Source of the DNA: Spirochaetia bacterium
Lineage (GTDB): Bacteria; Spirochaetota; Spirochaetia; Treponematales; Breznakiellaceae
Reading direction: 5' to 3'
DNA length: 22,410 bases
Assembly: GCA_025997715.1 (NCBI GenBank)
Contig: BNUY01000032.1
Location: 1-22,410, forward strand
Within the stretch, counting starts at the first letter, position 1, and every line of letters begins with the position of its first letter. Of the stretch, positions 1 to 7,622 are shown piece after piece. The position numbers and the translations under genes are program-made. The notes beneath the pieces are model-generated. The model was not told the DNA's origin, made no database searches, and saw only the letters and a program-made list of their open reading frames with translations.

Positions 1-160
1 CCGCGACTCGCTTCCGGTGGCTCGCTACACCTTTCCGGATGAGGTGCATGATTTCTCATGGTCTCATTAGGTCATTTCGAAAGGTTTCTCCTAATTCCTC
101 CTTTCACGGGCTTCCGTGACGCACTCATGCCCCTCCCCTCCCGGCTATGTCTACAGCCGT

Positions 161-796
161 CTACAGCCCCAGTTCCTTCCCGATAAGTATCACCTTGATC
201 CTCCCCGCAGGATTACACAGCCTGGTAGTAACAATATACGAACACACCGAATCAGGGCTTATGCAGTTGGCGCAGCTTCCGGTTTCCAGACAGGGAGCTT
301 TCTTCTGGGGGAAACGCTGGCTGTTCAGGGGAGCGGCAATGGTCCGTGCCCTTGTATAGGCGTCCTCCAGGGTTTTGACCACCTTGTTCATCCCCGCCAC
401 CAGAATTACCTGCCGGGGGCCGAAGATCATGGCCGCCACCCGGTTGCCGAAACCATCGACGTTTACCAACTGGCCGTCCTCGCTTATAGCGTTGGAACTG
501 CAGAGGAAGGTGTCGCAGAGGAGGACCTTGCGCATGGTTTCTACCCGCTCCTCCGGGGGCACGGCGTCCCGGTCCAGTACCGGATAGCCCTTTTCCCGGG
601 CCAGTTTGGTCAGCCCCAGGGCTTCCACCGTCAGGGAACCGCCCCAGCCGATAACAGAGCCCGTGGGGATGAGGGAGAAAACCTTCTCCGCCGCCTCCCC
701 GGGCTCCTCCACGTACCATGCGTCAAAACGCCGATTCTGCAGGGCCTTAACAACCTTGGGCCCCAACTTCGAATTTCGGATTTCAATAGGTGACAT
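161..796 (-). CDS. LUD-domain (LutC/YkgG, DUF162) lactate-utilisation-type protein
   Basis: The 211-residue product has the LUD fold pattern: an N-terminal helix, then a GSVIGWGGSLTVEALG segment near residue 50, then a central AISEDGQLVNVDGFGNRVAA stretch typical of DUF162 proteins. A C-terminal cysteine cluster (CLETGSCANC and a later RLCNP) could bind metal. LUD proteins occur with lactate/glycolate oxidation genes, but the exact reaction of stand-alone members is not known. It is the last gene of the lactate operon. Its ATG shares one base with the TGA stop of larA (TGATG), so translation is probably coupled. A GTG one codon upstream (799) is a possible alternative start. The LutA and LutB Fe-S partners are absent from the window, so a LutABC complex is not indicated. 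The family is secure; the role is inferred from context. Confidence 0.85.
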   Translation of the reverse strand: MSPIEIRNSKLGPKVVKALQNRRFDAWYVEEPGEAAEKVFSLIPTGSVIGWGGSLTVEALGLTKLAREKGYPVLDRDAVPPEERVETMRKVLLCDTFLCSSNAISEDGQLVNVDGFGNRVAAMIFGPRQVILVAGMNKVVKTLEDAYTRARTIAAPLNSQRFPQKKAPCLETGSCANCISPDSVCSYIVTTRLCNPAGRIKVILIGKELGL

Positions 797-2073
797 CACT
801 TGGCGACAACCATTACGGAAACACCGTCGGGGATCGCCGTAATCGTCGCCTTGGGGTTCCCCAGAAGTTCCTCAGCTTTCTTAAGCGCCTCCTCAAGGCT
901 GTGGGCGGGGATCATCTGGAAATTGGTAATCAAATCATCCGGGGCGGCGGATATGTATATCACCCTGGCGTGAAGCAGTATCCGTGCGAGGATCTGCGAC
1001 TCCCACTGATCCGGCCGGGTTTTGTTCTTCGGGGTCTTTATGAAGGTATCCGCCATGCGGTTTATATCCCGTTCTTCCTTGAAGGTCTTGTAAAATTCCT
1101 CCCCCCCATGGCCGTCATTGGCCCTGGCGATCATGATGATCACCCCGCCTTTTTTTACCGTAGCCTCGGCGGCGGTCATGCCCTTAACGGACTGGTAGAT
1201 ATTCTGATCCAGGGGATAGCCGCCATTAGTAGAGATAGCGATGTCTGCAGGGACCGCGTCCACCCTGCACTTGCTGGAGAGGAAGTTCCGTCCTTCGATG
1301 TGGGCCAGATCCATATCCCCGGCCACCGCGTAGATCACTTCCTTTTTGGCATTGATAACCACGTTACAGATAAAGGCCAGACGGGCCGTGCGGGCGGCGT
1401 AGAGCATATCGATATGGAGGGGGTTGCCATCCACAATACCGGTACGGGCCTTGGGGTGGGCGATGAATTCCGCATTGTGGTTATACATCACCGTTTCCCG
1501 GTTCACGATGCCCGGAAGAATACTTTTTCTGCCCCCGGAGAAGCCCGCAAAAAAGTGGGGCTCAATAAAGCCCTCGGAAACCAGCAGGTCCGCCTCCACC
1601 GCCAGCTTATTAATGATGATGTCCCCCCCCGAGGGCAGCTTGCCCAGGTTCACCACATCCTTAGAATCACTGTCGTGGATGACGATGGTTTCCTTCTTAA
1701 CAATCTCCGCCCCGAATTTGTTTTCCAGTTCTTCCCTGGTGGTCTCCCGGTGGAAGCCCGTGGCGATAAGGATGGTGATCTTCGCATTGGGACTCCCCTT
1801 GCGAATCTCCGCCAGCATCGGGGGGATGATCACCTTGCTGGGCACCGGCCGGGTATGATCGCTGGCGATGATCACCACGTTCTTTTTACCTTCCGCCATA
1901 ACGCTTAGTTTTGGTGTTCCGATGGGGTGTTCCAAAGCCTGCTTTACCAGCTCTTCCTGGCTGCTCGTCGCCTTGTAGTGGTGCATTTGTGAAACCAGTT
2001 CACCCTTGAAGCGATCATCGGGAATGGTGCAGCTCAGGGTTTCTTTTCCGTAGGGAAATGTGATAGTCGGCAT
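796..2073 (-). CDS. larA: Lactate racemase LarA (nickel-pincer family)
   Basis: LarA interconverts L- and D-lactate using a nickel-pincer nucleotide held by a lysine. The 425-residue product is about the length of the Lactobacillus plantarum enzyme. Its key residues fall almost on the same numbers: D72 and R75 in SDHTRPVPS, H108 in ATGFHR, H173 and cofactor lysine K183 in EPHFFAGFSGGRK, and H199 in MYNHNAEF. The start was chosen at 2073, not the longer reading at 2100, because AAAGGAG lies 7 bases upstream of this ATG and the N-terminus then matches the family. It is the fifth operon gene, the place of lctF in Acetobacterium woodii, and should feed D-lactate to the neighbouring dehydrogenase. 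LarA-family racemases for other 2-hydroxyacids exist, but the permease next door favours lactate. The cofactor genes larB, larC and larE are not in the window. Confidence 0.93.
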   Translation of the reverse strand: MPTITFPYGKETLSCTIPDDRFKGELVSQMHHYKATSSQEELVKQALEHPIGTPKLSVMAEGKKNVVIIASDHTRPVPSKVIIPPMLAEIRKGSPNAKITILIATGFHRETTREELENKFGAEIVKKETIVIHDSDSKDVVNLGKLPSGGDIIINKLAVEADLLVSEGFIEPHFFAGFSGGRKSILPGIVNRETVMYNHNAEFIAHPKARTGIVDGNPLHIDMLYAARTARLAFICNVVINAKKEVIYAVAGDMDLAHIEGRNFLSSKCRVDAVPADIAISTNGGYPLDQNIYQSVKGMTAAEATVKKGGVIIMIARANDGHGGEEFYKTFKEERDINRMADTFIKTPKNKTRPDQWESQILARILLHARVIYISAAPDDLITNFQMIPAHSLEEALKKAEELLGNPKATITAIPDGVSVMVVAK

Positions 2074-2112
2074 AATAATACTCCTTTGAGGTAGTTTCAA
2101 AAGAAAAATTTA

Positions 2113-2179
2113 ACCACGAATAACACAAATCAACACGAATAATATAAGAATCTGTTGTTTTATTCGTGTTATTCGTGGT
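2113..2179. repeat. Intra-operon inverted repeat (14-bp perfect arms)
   Basis: Two 14-base arms, ACCACGAATAACAC at 2113-2126 and its exact complement at 2166-2179, flank about 40 A+T-rich bases. The left arm carries a second ACGAATAA at about 2133, so alternative pairings exist. It lies in the 183-base gap between the permease stop and larA. In the transcript it would form a long hairpin that could act in mRNA processing or attenuate larA. No T-tract follows on the transcribed strand, so a simple terminator is unlikely. It may belong to a dispersed intergenic repeat family. Confidence 0.7.
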
Positions 2180-2256
2180 CGGTCTTGCATTTTGGAACCA
2201 ACTCCTTTAAAAAACGCCCGCCTTCAGACGGACGCTCTTGTTACTGTTCTTACAAC

Positions 2257-4035
2257 CTAGAAATTAACGATGAAGCCGGGGTGTATCCCAATCAGGAGGT
2301 ACGCCACGATACCGGCGACAATACCGTAGAGCAGGAAGGGCCAGAAGGTCTTTTTGATCATTTCACCTTCACGGTTCAAGAGGCCCGTTACCGCGCCCAC
2401 CGCTACGACGTTGTTTACGCAGATCATGTTACCCATGGCGCCGCCGACGGCCTGGGCGGAAAGAATTATCTGCCGGGGCAGATGAATAAGGCCTGCTATA
2501 TCCCACTGGAGCTGCGCAAAGAGGACGTCAGAAACGGTGTTGGACCCCGTAATAAAGGCCCCCAAACCGCCCACGTAGGATGCAATCATGGGCCATGCGG
2601 GTCCGACTGCGCCGTATACGGCTTCGGCCATTGCCCGGGGCATGGAGGGTATGCCGGTATCCACACCGGCTGCGGCCAATCGCTCGATCAACGCCGCATT
2701 GGTAAAGTTTCCCGAACCCTGGAATATCTTGACCAGGGCCACCGAGGCGCAGAGGGAGATAGTGGCGGGGATCATCTTCTTGAAGGTCGTTGCCCAGGCG
2801 GCCTTTACCTTATCGCCGGGTATCTTATGTATCACGATACAGAGGAGGCCGACCAGGATGAAGGGCACCGTGCCGGGGAGGTAGAGCAGCTTGATGCTGT
2901 TATCGTTCACCCCCGGATAACCCAGGATATTCTTGAAGTCGAAGAGGCCGAAGTTTTGATTCAAGAGGGTCTTTAGGGGGAAAGCGTAGACCATTTTGCC
3001 GTCCACCACATGACCGCCCCAGTTCACCCGGGTCACTACCAGGATAAGGCCGATGATGACATAGGGTAACCATGCCATGAACTGGCTCATCCGGGGTTTC
3101 AGTTCCTTTTGTTCAAAGGCGATGGTACCGGTCCAGGTCTTATCCCACTTGGAGGATTCCCCGAAGGTCCATACATCCTTGGGCAGACAGAATCCCTTCT
3201 TTGCGCCGAGTATGACGATCGCCAGCCCGATGAGGCCGCCCAACAGGGAGGGGGTTTCCGGGCCGACAAACCACGCCAGGATTCCATAGGGGATCGTAAA
3301 GGCAAAGGCCGCAAAGATACAGAACTTCCATGCGCCGAAGCCCTCTTTCCATGACTTGTTTTGCCCGAAGAACCGGGTGATAAACCCAAGCATGAAGATG
3401 GGGATGATAAACGCCATGGGAATGTGGGTAAAGGGAACGGTCTTTGCAATGAGCTTCAAAAGCTGATCCATGGATTCCAGATTACCCGCCGAAACCGCCG
3501 CGGCAACCGATGTGGTAAGGGATGAGCCGAACCCGGTGATGATGGGGGTTCCCACCGCGCCGTAGGTTACCGGGAAGGAGTTAAAGACCAGGCAGATAAC
3601 CGCCGCCGCCATGGGGGGATACCCCAGGGAGAGCAGTAACGGCGCCGCCAGAGCCGCAGGGGTACCGAAACCGGCGGCCCCTTCGATGAAAGCTGAGAAC
3701 ATGTACCCGATGATGATACCCTGAACCCGCATATCCTTGCTGATACCCTGCATCCCGTACTGGATGGTTTCCATTGCCCCGGAAAATTGCTGGGTATGCA
3801 GAATGAGCAACGCGCCGAAGACGATAATCAATACGCTAAATGCACTGCTTATCCCCTGCAAACTGAGGGCCGCCACGTATGGTACCGGAAGGCGCCATAC
3901 CGCGATTGCCGCGATGGCGCAGACGAGCCACGCAAGGGGCATGGCCTTCATGGCTCCCCAACGGAAGCCGACCATGAGAACGAGGGCTAATACAATAGGG
4001 ATTATCCCAATAATAGCCAACAGACCTATAGACAT
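2257..4035 (-). CDS. lctP: L-lactate permease (LctP/LldP family)
   Basis: This is a 592-residue, strongly hydrophobic protein with roughly 12-14 membrane spans, the size and profile of the lactate permease family (TC 2.A.14). Family-like stretches include [20 protein letters not shown] near residue 115, [16 protein letters not shown] near 155, and a conserved late segment with [14 protein letters not shown] and [20 protein letters not shown]. It should import lactate, probably with protons, across the inner membrane. The start at 4035 has AGGAGG five bases upstream. It begins 38 bases after the dehydrogenase stop and precedes larA, the place of lctE in the Acetobacterium operon. Substrate specificity for lactate over glycolate is inferred from context. 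Confidence 0.93.
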   Translation of the reverse strand: MSIGLLAIIGIIPIVLALVLMVGFRWGAMKAMPLAWLVCAIAAIAVWRLPVPYVAALSLQGISSAFSVLIIVFGALLILHTQQFSGAMETIQYGMQGISKDMRVQGIIIGYMFSAFIEGAAGFGTPAALAAPLLLSLGYPPMAAAVICLVFNSFPVTYGAVGTPIITGFGSSLTTSVAAAVSAGNLESMDQLLKLIAKTVPFTHIPMAFIIPIFMLGFITRFFGQNKSWKEGFGAWKFCIFAAFAFTIPYGILAWFVGPETPSLLGGLIGLAIVILGAKKGFCLPKDVWTFGESSKWDKTWTGTIAFEQKELKPRMSQFMAWLPYVIIGLILVVTRVNWGGHVVDGKMVYAFPLKTLLNQNFGLFDFKNILGYPGVNDNSIKLLYLPGTVPFILVGLLCIVIHKIPGDKVKAAWATTFKKMIPATISLCASVALVKIFQGSGNFTNAALIERLAAAGVDTGIPSMPRAMAEAVYGAVGPAWPMIASYVGGLGAFITGSNTVSDVLFAQLQWDIAGLIHLPRQIILSAQAVGGAMGNMICVNNVVAVGAVTGLLNREGEMIKKTFWPFLLYGIVAGIVAYLLIGIHPGFIVNF

Positions 4036-4073
4036 ATACTCCTCCTGAAATAAAAATTAGGCCTTTCGCCTTC

Positions 4074-5486
4074 CTACACAAAAATCTTACCGGGGTTCAT
4101 GATGTTATTCGGGTCCCAGGCTTTCTTAAGCGCCTGCATGAGATGCAGTTCCCCCGGCGCCAGGATGTCCTTCAGGAATCCCCGCCGCTTGATACCGATA
4201 CCGTGCTCACCGCTGATCTTCCCGCCAAAGCTTGCGGTAATCGCGTAGAGTTCGGTCAAACAAGCCTTCTCGTTTTTATGCCATTCCTCCATACTCGAAT
4301 CCGGGTTCTTTACCAGGGTGGCGTGCAAGTTGCCGTCCCCCGCATGGCCATAACAGGGAATCGTTACGTTGTACTTCTTCCCCAGGGTTTCCAGGTGGGG
4401 AATCATGTCGGGGATGTGGGAGATGGGCACCACGATGTCCTCAAGGCTCTGGATCGGGCTGTACACCTTAAAGGCTTCCGCGATATTCCGCCGCACATTC
4501 CAGATCCGCTCCATGTTGTTCTTATCTTCCGCCACATACACATTCAGTGCGCCGCTGCTTTCGCAGAGCTTGCCCGTTTCGATAAGGTCCTCCTCAATCT
4601 GATCCGGGTTGGTACCGTCCAGTTCGATAAGGAGCATGGCCCCGGCGTTTTCGTAGGGCAGGCTTTCGTTCAGATACTTGCAGGTGGTGATCACGCAGCT
4701 CCGGTCCATGAACTCGATGCTCACCGGGGTGATCCCCCGTGAAAGGATAACCGGCACCAGGTCGATGGCCTCCTTGGGGGTCTTAAAGAGCACCAGCAGG
4801 TCAGCCCGTGCGGCGGGGTAGCCTATCAACTTGATGATGGCCTTGGTAACAATGCCCAGGGTTCCCTCGGAACCGACAATCACCGATTTAAGATCATAGC
4901 CGGTAACATCCTTGGTCAGCTTGCCCCCCAGTTCGACGATCTCCCCCTCGGGGGTGACCACCTCCAGGCCCAGCACATAGCGGCCGGTAACCCCGTACTT
5001 TACCGCCTTGCCGCCCCCGGCGTTCTCCGCGATGTTTCCGCCGATGACGCAGGTTTGGAGACTCATGGGGTAGCCGGCAAAGAACAGCCCCTCGTCCTGG
5101 ACCGCATTGGCCAGGTCGTTGGTAACCATTCCGGCTTCAACCACGGCAACCATGTTTGCCTTGTCCAGTTCCAAGAGGCGGTTCATCTTTTCCAGGGATA
5201 TGACGATACCCCCGTGTTCCGGAATGGCGCCGCCGGAAAGCCCCGACCCCGCGCCCCGGGGGGTGATGGGGATCAGTTCCCGGTTAGCCAGCTTTACCAC
5301 CTTCGATACCTGCTCCGCCGATTGGGGCAGCACCACCGCATCCGGCATGTGGCCGTATTCCTCGGCGTTGGTTTCGTCGTGGGAATAGGCTTCAATCTTT
5401 TCGTCCTCCACCAGGACACTGCCCGCACCAACAATTGTGCGAAGTTCTTCTATTAACTTAGGCGTAAGTTTGTTATACGTACTCAT
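4074..5486 (-). CDS. lctD: FAD-dependent D-lactate dehydrogenase (GlcD/LctD family)
   Basis: The 470-residue flavoprotein has an N-terminal FAD_binding_4 (PCMH-type) domain with PRGAGSGLSGGAIPEHGG near residue 75, NIAENAGGGKAVKYGVTGRY near 150, and VGSEGTLGIVTKAIIKL near 205. The C-terminal FAD-oxidase domain holds CYGHAGDGNLHATL and SGEHGIGIKRR, and ends in DPNNIMNPGKIF as family members do. It has no Fe-S domain. It should oxidise D-lactate to pyruvate. Directly downstream of etfB-etfA it matches LctD of the Acetobacterium Ldh-EtfAB complex, so electrons probably go to Etf and not to quinone. Only three bases separate it from the etfA stop, with AAGGGG inside the end of etfA as ribosome site. 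A glycolate substrate is possible but less likely with a lactate permease and racemase downstream. Confidence 0.9.
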   Translation of the reverse strand: MSTYNKLTPKLIEELRTIVGAGSVLVEDEKIEAYSHDETNAEEYGHMPDAVVLPQSAEQVSKVVKLANRELIPITPRGAGSGLSGGAIPEHGGIVISLEKMNRLLELDKANMVAVVEAGMVTNDLANAVQDEGLFFAGYPMSLQTCVIGGNIAENAGGGKAVKYGVTGRYVLGLEVVTPEGEIVELGGKLTKDVTGYDLKSVIVGSEGTLGIVTKAIIKLIGYPAARADLLVLFKTPKEAIDLVPVILSRGITPVSIEFMDRSCVITTCKYLNESLPYENAGAMLLIELDGTNPDQIEEDLIETGKLCESSGALNVYVAEDKNNMERIWNVRRNIAEAFKVYSPIQSLEDIVVPISHIPDMIPHLETLGKKYNVTIPCYGHAGDGNLHATLVKNPDSSMEEWHKNEKACLTELYAITASFGGKISGEHGIGIKRRGFLKDILAPGELHLMQALKKAWDPNNIMNPGKIFV

Positions 5487-5489
5487 TGG

Positions 5490-6482
5490 TTACCCCTTTT
5501 TTTGCTGCTCAAGCCGTTTCATGATTTCCGGAACCACCTGGAAGGCGTCCCCCACAATGCCCAGATCCGCAAGCTGATGAATCGGCGCGTCGGGATCGGA
5601 GTTGATCGAGACGATACATTCGGCGGTCTTGATCCCCGCCAGGTGCTGTATGGCCCCACTTATGCCGATTGCCATGTAGAGCCGGGGGGACACGGTCTTG
5701 CCGCTGAGCCCCACCTGATGGGGATAGCTAATCCAGCCCCGGTCTACGGCGTCACGGCTTGCACCGACTTCCCCGCCCAGTTTTTTGGCCAGTTCGTGGA
5801 TAATCTTAAAGTTTTCCGCCTTCTTCAATCCCCGGCCGCCGGAAACGATGACCTCCGCTTCCTCGATGTTGACGAACCCGCCCTCAACCTGCCGGATGCC
5901 CTCAACCTTTATCCCCAAGTCACGGGGGGGGGTCTTGAGGGTAATGTGCTTTATGTTCCCCTTCCGGGCAGCGTCTTCCTTCAAAGGCCGGGCGGATTTG
6001 GGCCGCACCGTAGCCATCTGGGGCTTTGTGTTGGCAGTCTTGATGGTGGCCATAATATTGCCCCCAATGGCAGGCCGGGTCTGGTGGAGGAGACCGTCGA
6101 TGATTTCCAAACCGGTGCAGTCCGCCGTAAGGCCCGTGTGGACCTTCACCGCCGTATAGGGCATCAGGGTCCGTCCCTGGGTGGTGGCCCCGGCAAGGAT
6201 AACGTCGGGCTTGATGTCCGCGATAAGCTCCTGGAGGGCCGCCGTATAGGATGGGCAGATAAAGTTAGCCAAGTGGGGGGCCTGTACGCTGTACACCTCA
6301 TCGGCGCCGTGGCGTATCAGGTGCTGCAGGGCATCGTCGTTCACGCCGTTCCCAATGAGCACCGAAACCAGCTTCCCTTTGGATTGATCCGCCAGGCGCC
6401 GTCCCCAAGCCAAAAGCTCAAAGGAAATGTTCTTGAGCTTTCCGTCGTATTGTTCCGCGATAGTCCATATTTCGTTAGCCAT
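5490..6482 (-). CDS. etfA: Electron-transfer flavoprotein alpha subunit (LctC-like)
   Basis: The 330-residue EtfA has an N-terminal Etf alpha/beta domain and the C-terminal FAD-binding signature: LYMAIGISGAIQHLAGI, followed by SINSDPDAPIHQLADLGIVG near residues 260-310. With EtfB it passes electrons between the lactate dehydrogenase and NAD and, if confurcating, ferredoxin. Its start ATG shares a base with the etfB stop (TAATG). The protein begins directly with the Etf fold. I see no cysteine-rich ferredoxin domain at the N-terminus, whereas as I recall the Acetobacterium woodii LctC is longer and carries one. The ferredoxin site here, if any, is therefore uncertain. Confidence 0.93.
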   Translation of the reverse strand: MANEIWTIAEQYDGKLKNISFELLAWGRRLADQSKGKLVSVLIGNGVNDDALQHLIRHGADEVYSVQAPHLANFICPSYTAALQELIADIKPDVILAGATTQGRTLMPYTAVKVHTGLTADCTGLEIIDGLLHQTRPAIGGNIMATIKTANTKPQMATVRPKSARPLKEDAARKGNIKHITLKTPPRDLGIKVEGIRQVEGGFVNIEEAEVIVSGGRGLKKAENFKIIHELAKKLGGEVGASRDAVDRGWISYPHQVGLSGKTVSPRLYMAIGISGAIQHLAGIKTAECIVSINSDPDAPIHQLADLGIVGDAFQVVPEIMKRLEQQKKG

Positions 6483-7285
6483 TAGATGATACTCCTTTCC
6501 TGCAACAGGGCCATCAGCGCATCAACCGCTTTTTTCAGGCCTACCTCGCCGCCCTCGGAGGCGTTCACGAGTTTGCCGCCCCGGGTAACCTTGGGGCTTT
6601 CGATTTTTACCACCTTGGTCGGGGAACCTTTGAGACCCAGGAATTCCTCTTTCAAATCCATGTTTTCCGTGGAGTACAGGGGAATTTCCAGTTCACGGGA
6701 TCTAATTTTGCCCGACAGGGTGGGAAGCCGGGGAACCCCGGCCTCCTTGACCACCGTGAGCAGACAGGGCAGGGGCAGGGAAAGCTGTTCGTAGCCCTCC
6801 TCCGTCAGCCGCTCCGGATAAATCCGCCCGTCCTTCACTTCCCGGATTTTGGAAACGTAGGTAGCCAGGGGCAAATCCAGATGGGCGGCGATACCGGGTC
6901 CTACCTGGGCGGTATCCCCGTCGGTGGCCCGTTCCCCGGTGATGATGAGGTCAAAGCCGCCGATCTTCGTGACCGCCGCCGCAAGGGTGTATGACGTAGC
7001 CCAGGTGTCCGCGCCGCCGAATTTCCGGTCCGAGACCAGAACCGCGTTATCGCAGCCCATGGCCTCCGCTTCTTTCAATACCCGTTTCGCTTGGGGGGGC
7101 CCCATGGAGAGGGCGGTTACCGTACCGCCGTACTGCTCCTTCAGGCGCAGCGCCGCCTCCAGCGCGTAGAGGTCCAGGGGGTTCACCACCGTCTCTACCC
7201 CGGTACGGATCACCGTACCGGTTTCAGGGTCCATTTTTACCTTACTACTTTCAGGTACCTGTTTTATGGGGACAATTATTTTCAT
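6482..7285 (-). CDS. etfB: Electron-transfer flavoprotein beta subunit (LctB-like)
   Basis: The 267-residue EtfB opens with MKIIVPIKQVPESSKVKMD, typical of the family, followed by the NPLDLYALEAALRLKE helix near residue 36. Near residue 120 it has ITGERATDGDTAQVGPGIA, which resembles the nucleotide-loop motif of bifurcating Etf proteins. It is the first gene of the operon. A strong ribosome site, AGGAGG at 7291-7296, lies five bases before the ATG, and a near-consensus promoter lies just upstream. With EtfA and the dehydrogenase it should form the Etf-coupled lactate-oxidising complex. Assignment to the bifurcating group is by eye from the motif and gene order. Confidence 0.93.
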   Translation of the reverse strand: MKIIVPIKQVPESSKVKMDPETGTVIRTGVETVVNPLDLYALEAALRLKEQYGGTVTALSMGPPQAKRVLKEAEAMGCDNAVLVSDRKFGGADTWATSYTLAAAVTKIGGFDLIITGERATDGDTAQVGPGIAAHLDLPLATYVSKIREVKDGRIYPERLTEEGYEQLSLPLPCLLTVVKEAGVPRLPTLSGKIRSRELEIPLYSTENMDLKEEFLGLKGSPTKVVKIESPKVTRGGKLVNASEGGEVGLKKAVDALMALLQERSII

Positions 7286-7319
7286 GCCCGCCTCCTATGA
7301 TATTATGTACATTTCTACT

Positions 7320-7348
7320 ATTATGCGGCCTATCTTCTCATTTGTCAA
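7320..7348 (-). promoter_or_regulatory. Sigma70-type promoter of the lactate operon
   Basis: Read on the minus strand this is TTGACA (7343-7348), a 17-base spacer, then CATAAT (7320-7325). Transcription should start near 7313, leaving about 28 bases before etfB with AGGAGG inside. The spacer and -10 belong to a 26-bp element (7315-7340) that recurs in front of the lacI gene at 20875-20900. No regulator gene equivalent to lctA lies upstream; the next gene is the divergent aroA. Confidence 0.75.
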
Positions 7349-7400
7349 AATAAAAAGAAAAAAAAATGAATCCGGTCTGTAGAAAAAATAATGAAGAAAA

Positions 7401-7553
7401 GAGAAGAATTTTAACCGCAAAGGCGCCAAAGTCGACGAAGGAAAGAAAGAATAAGCACTTTTTTAGCCAGATTCTCTGAATTGTGCCTACGAAGTCCGTT
7501 CATTCCTTCTTCCCCTTCGCGCGCCTTCGGCGCTTTTGCGGTAAATTCTTCTC
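7401..7553. repeat. Large imperfect inverted repeat between etfB and aroA
   Basis: The left arm starts with GAGAAGAATTTTAACCGCAA at 7401 and runs to about 7450. The right arm, about 7503-7553, is its imperfect reverse complement (GAGAAGAATTTACCGCAAAA when reversed). The arms share roughly 40 bases with a few gaps around a loop of about 50. It lies between two divergent promoters, so a shared terminator makes no sense. A dispersed REP-like element or a site for DNA structure or protein binding fits better. The rest of this 337-base gene-free stretch holds the lct promoter and the probable aroA promoter. Confidence 0.7.
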
Positions 7554-7586
7554 TTATGCGTTTATCCGGGGATTATTTCTTCATTC

Positions 7587-7615
7587 TTCACTTTGGTCCA
7601 ATACCTGTATATAGT
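7587..7615 (+). promoter_or_regulatory. Probable aroA promoter giving a (near-)leaderless mRNA
   Basis: TTCACT (7587-7592), a 17-base spacer and TATAGT (7610-7615) form a fair sigma70-type promoter. Initiation would fall at about 7621-7623, on or just before the aroA ATG, and no Shine-Dalgarno sequence precedes that ATG. Confidence 0.45.
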
Positions 7616-7622
7616 TAGCCAA

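Noticed and set aside
103..118. TCACGG/CCGTGA hairpin as terminator of the lactate operon
   Set aside because: On the minus strand the stem is followed by AAAGGAGG, not a T-tract; no terminator can be claimed.
161..796. LutABC lactate-oxidation complex
   Set aside because: Only a single LUD protein is present; no LutA-like or LutB-like Fe-S genes occur in the window.
116..1908. Long plus-strand open frames (225 and 372 codons) across the LUD and larA region
   Set aside because: They lie antisense to clear LUD and LarA genes, have no ribosome sites or recognisable domains, and arise from G+C-biased third positions.
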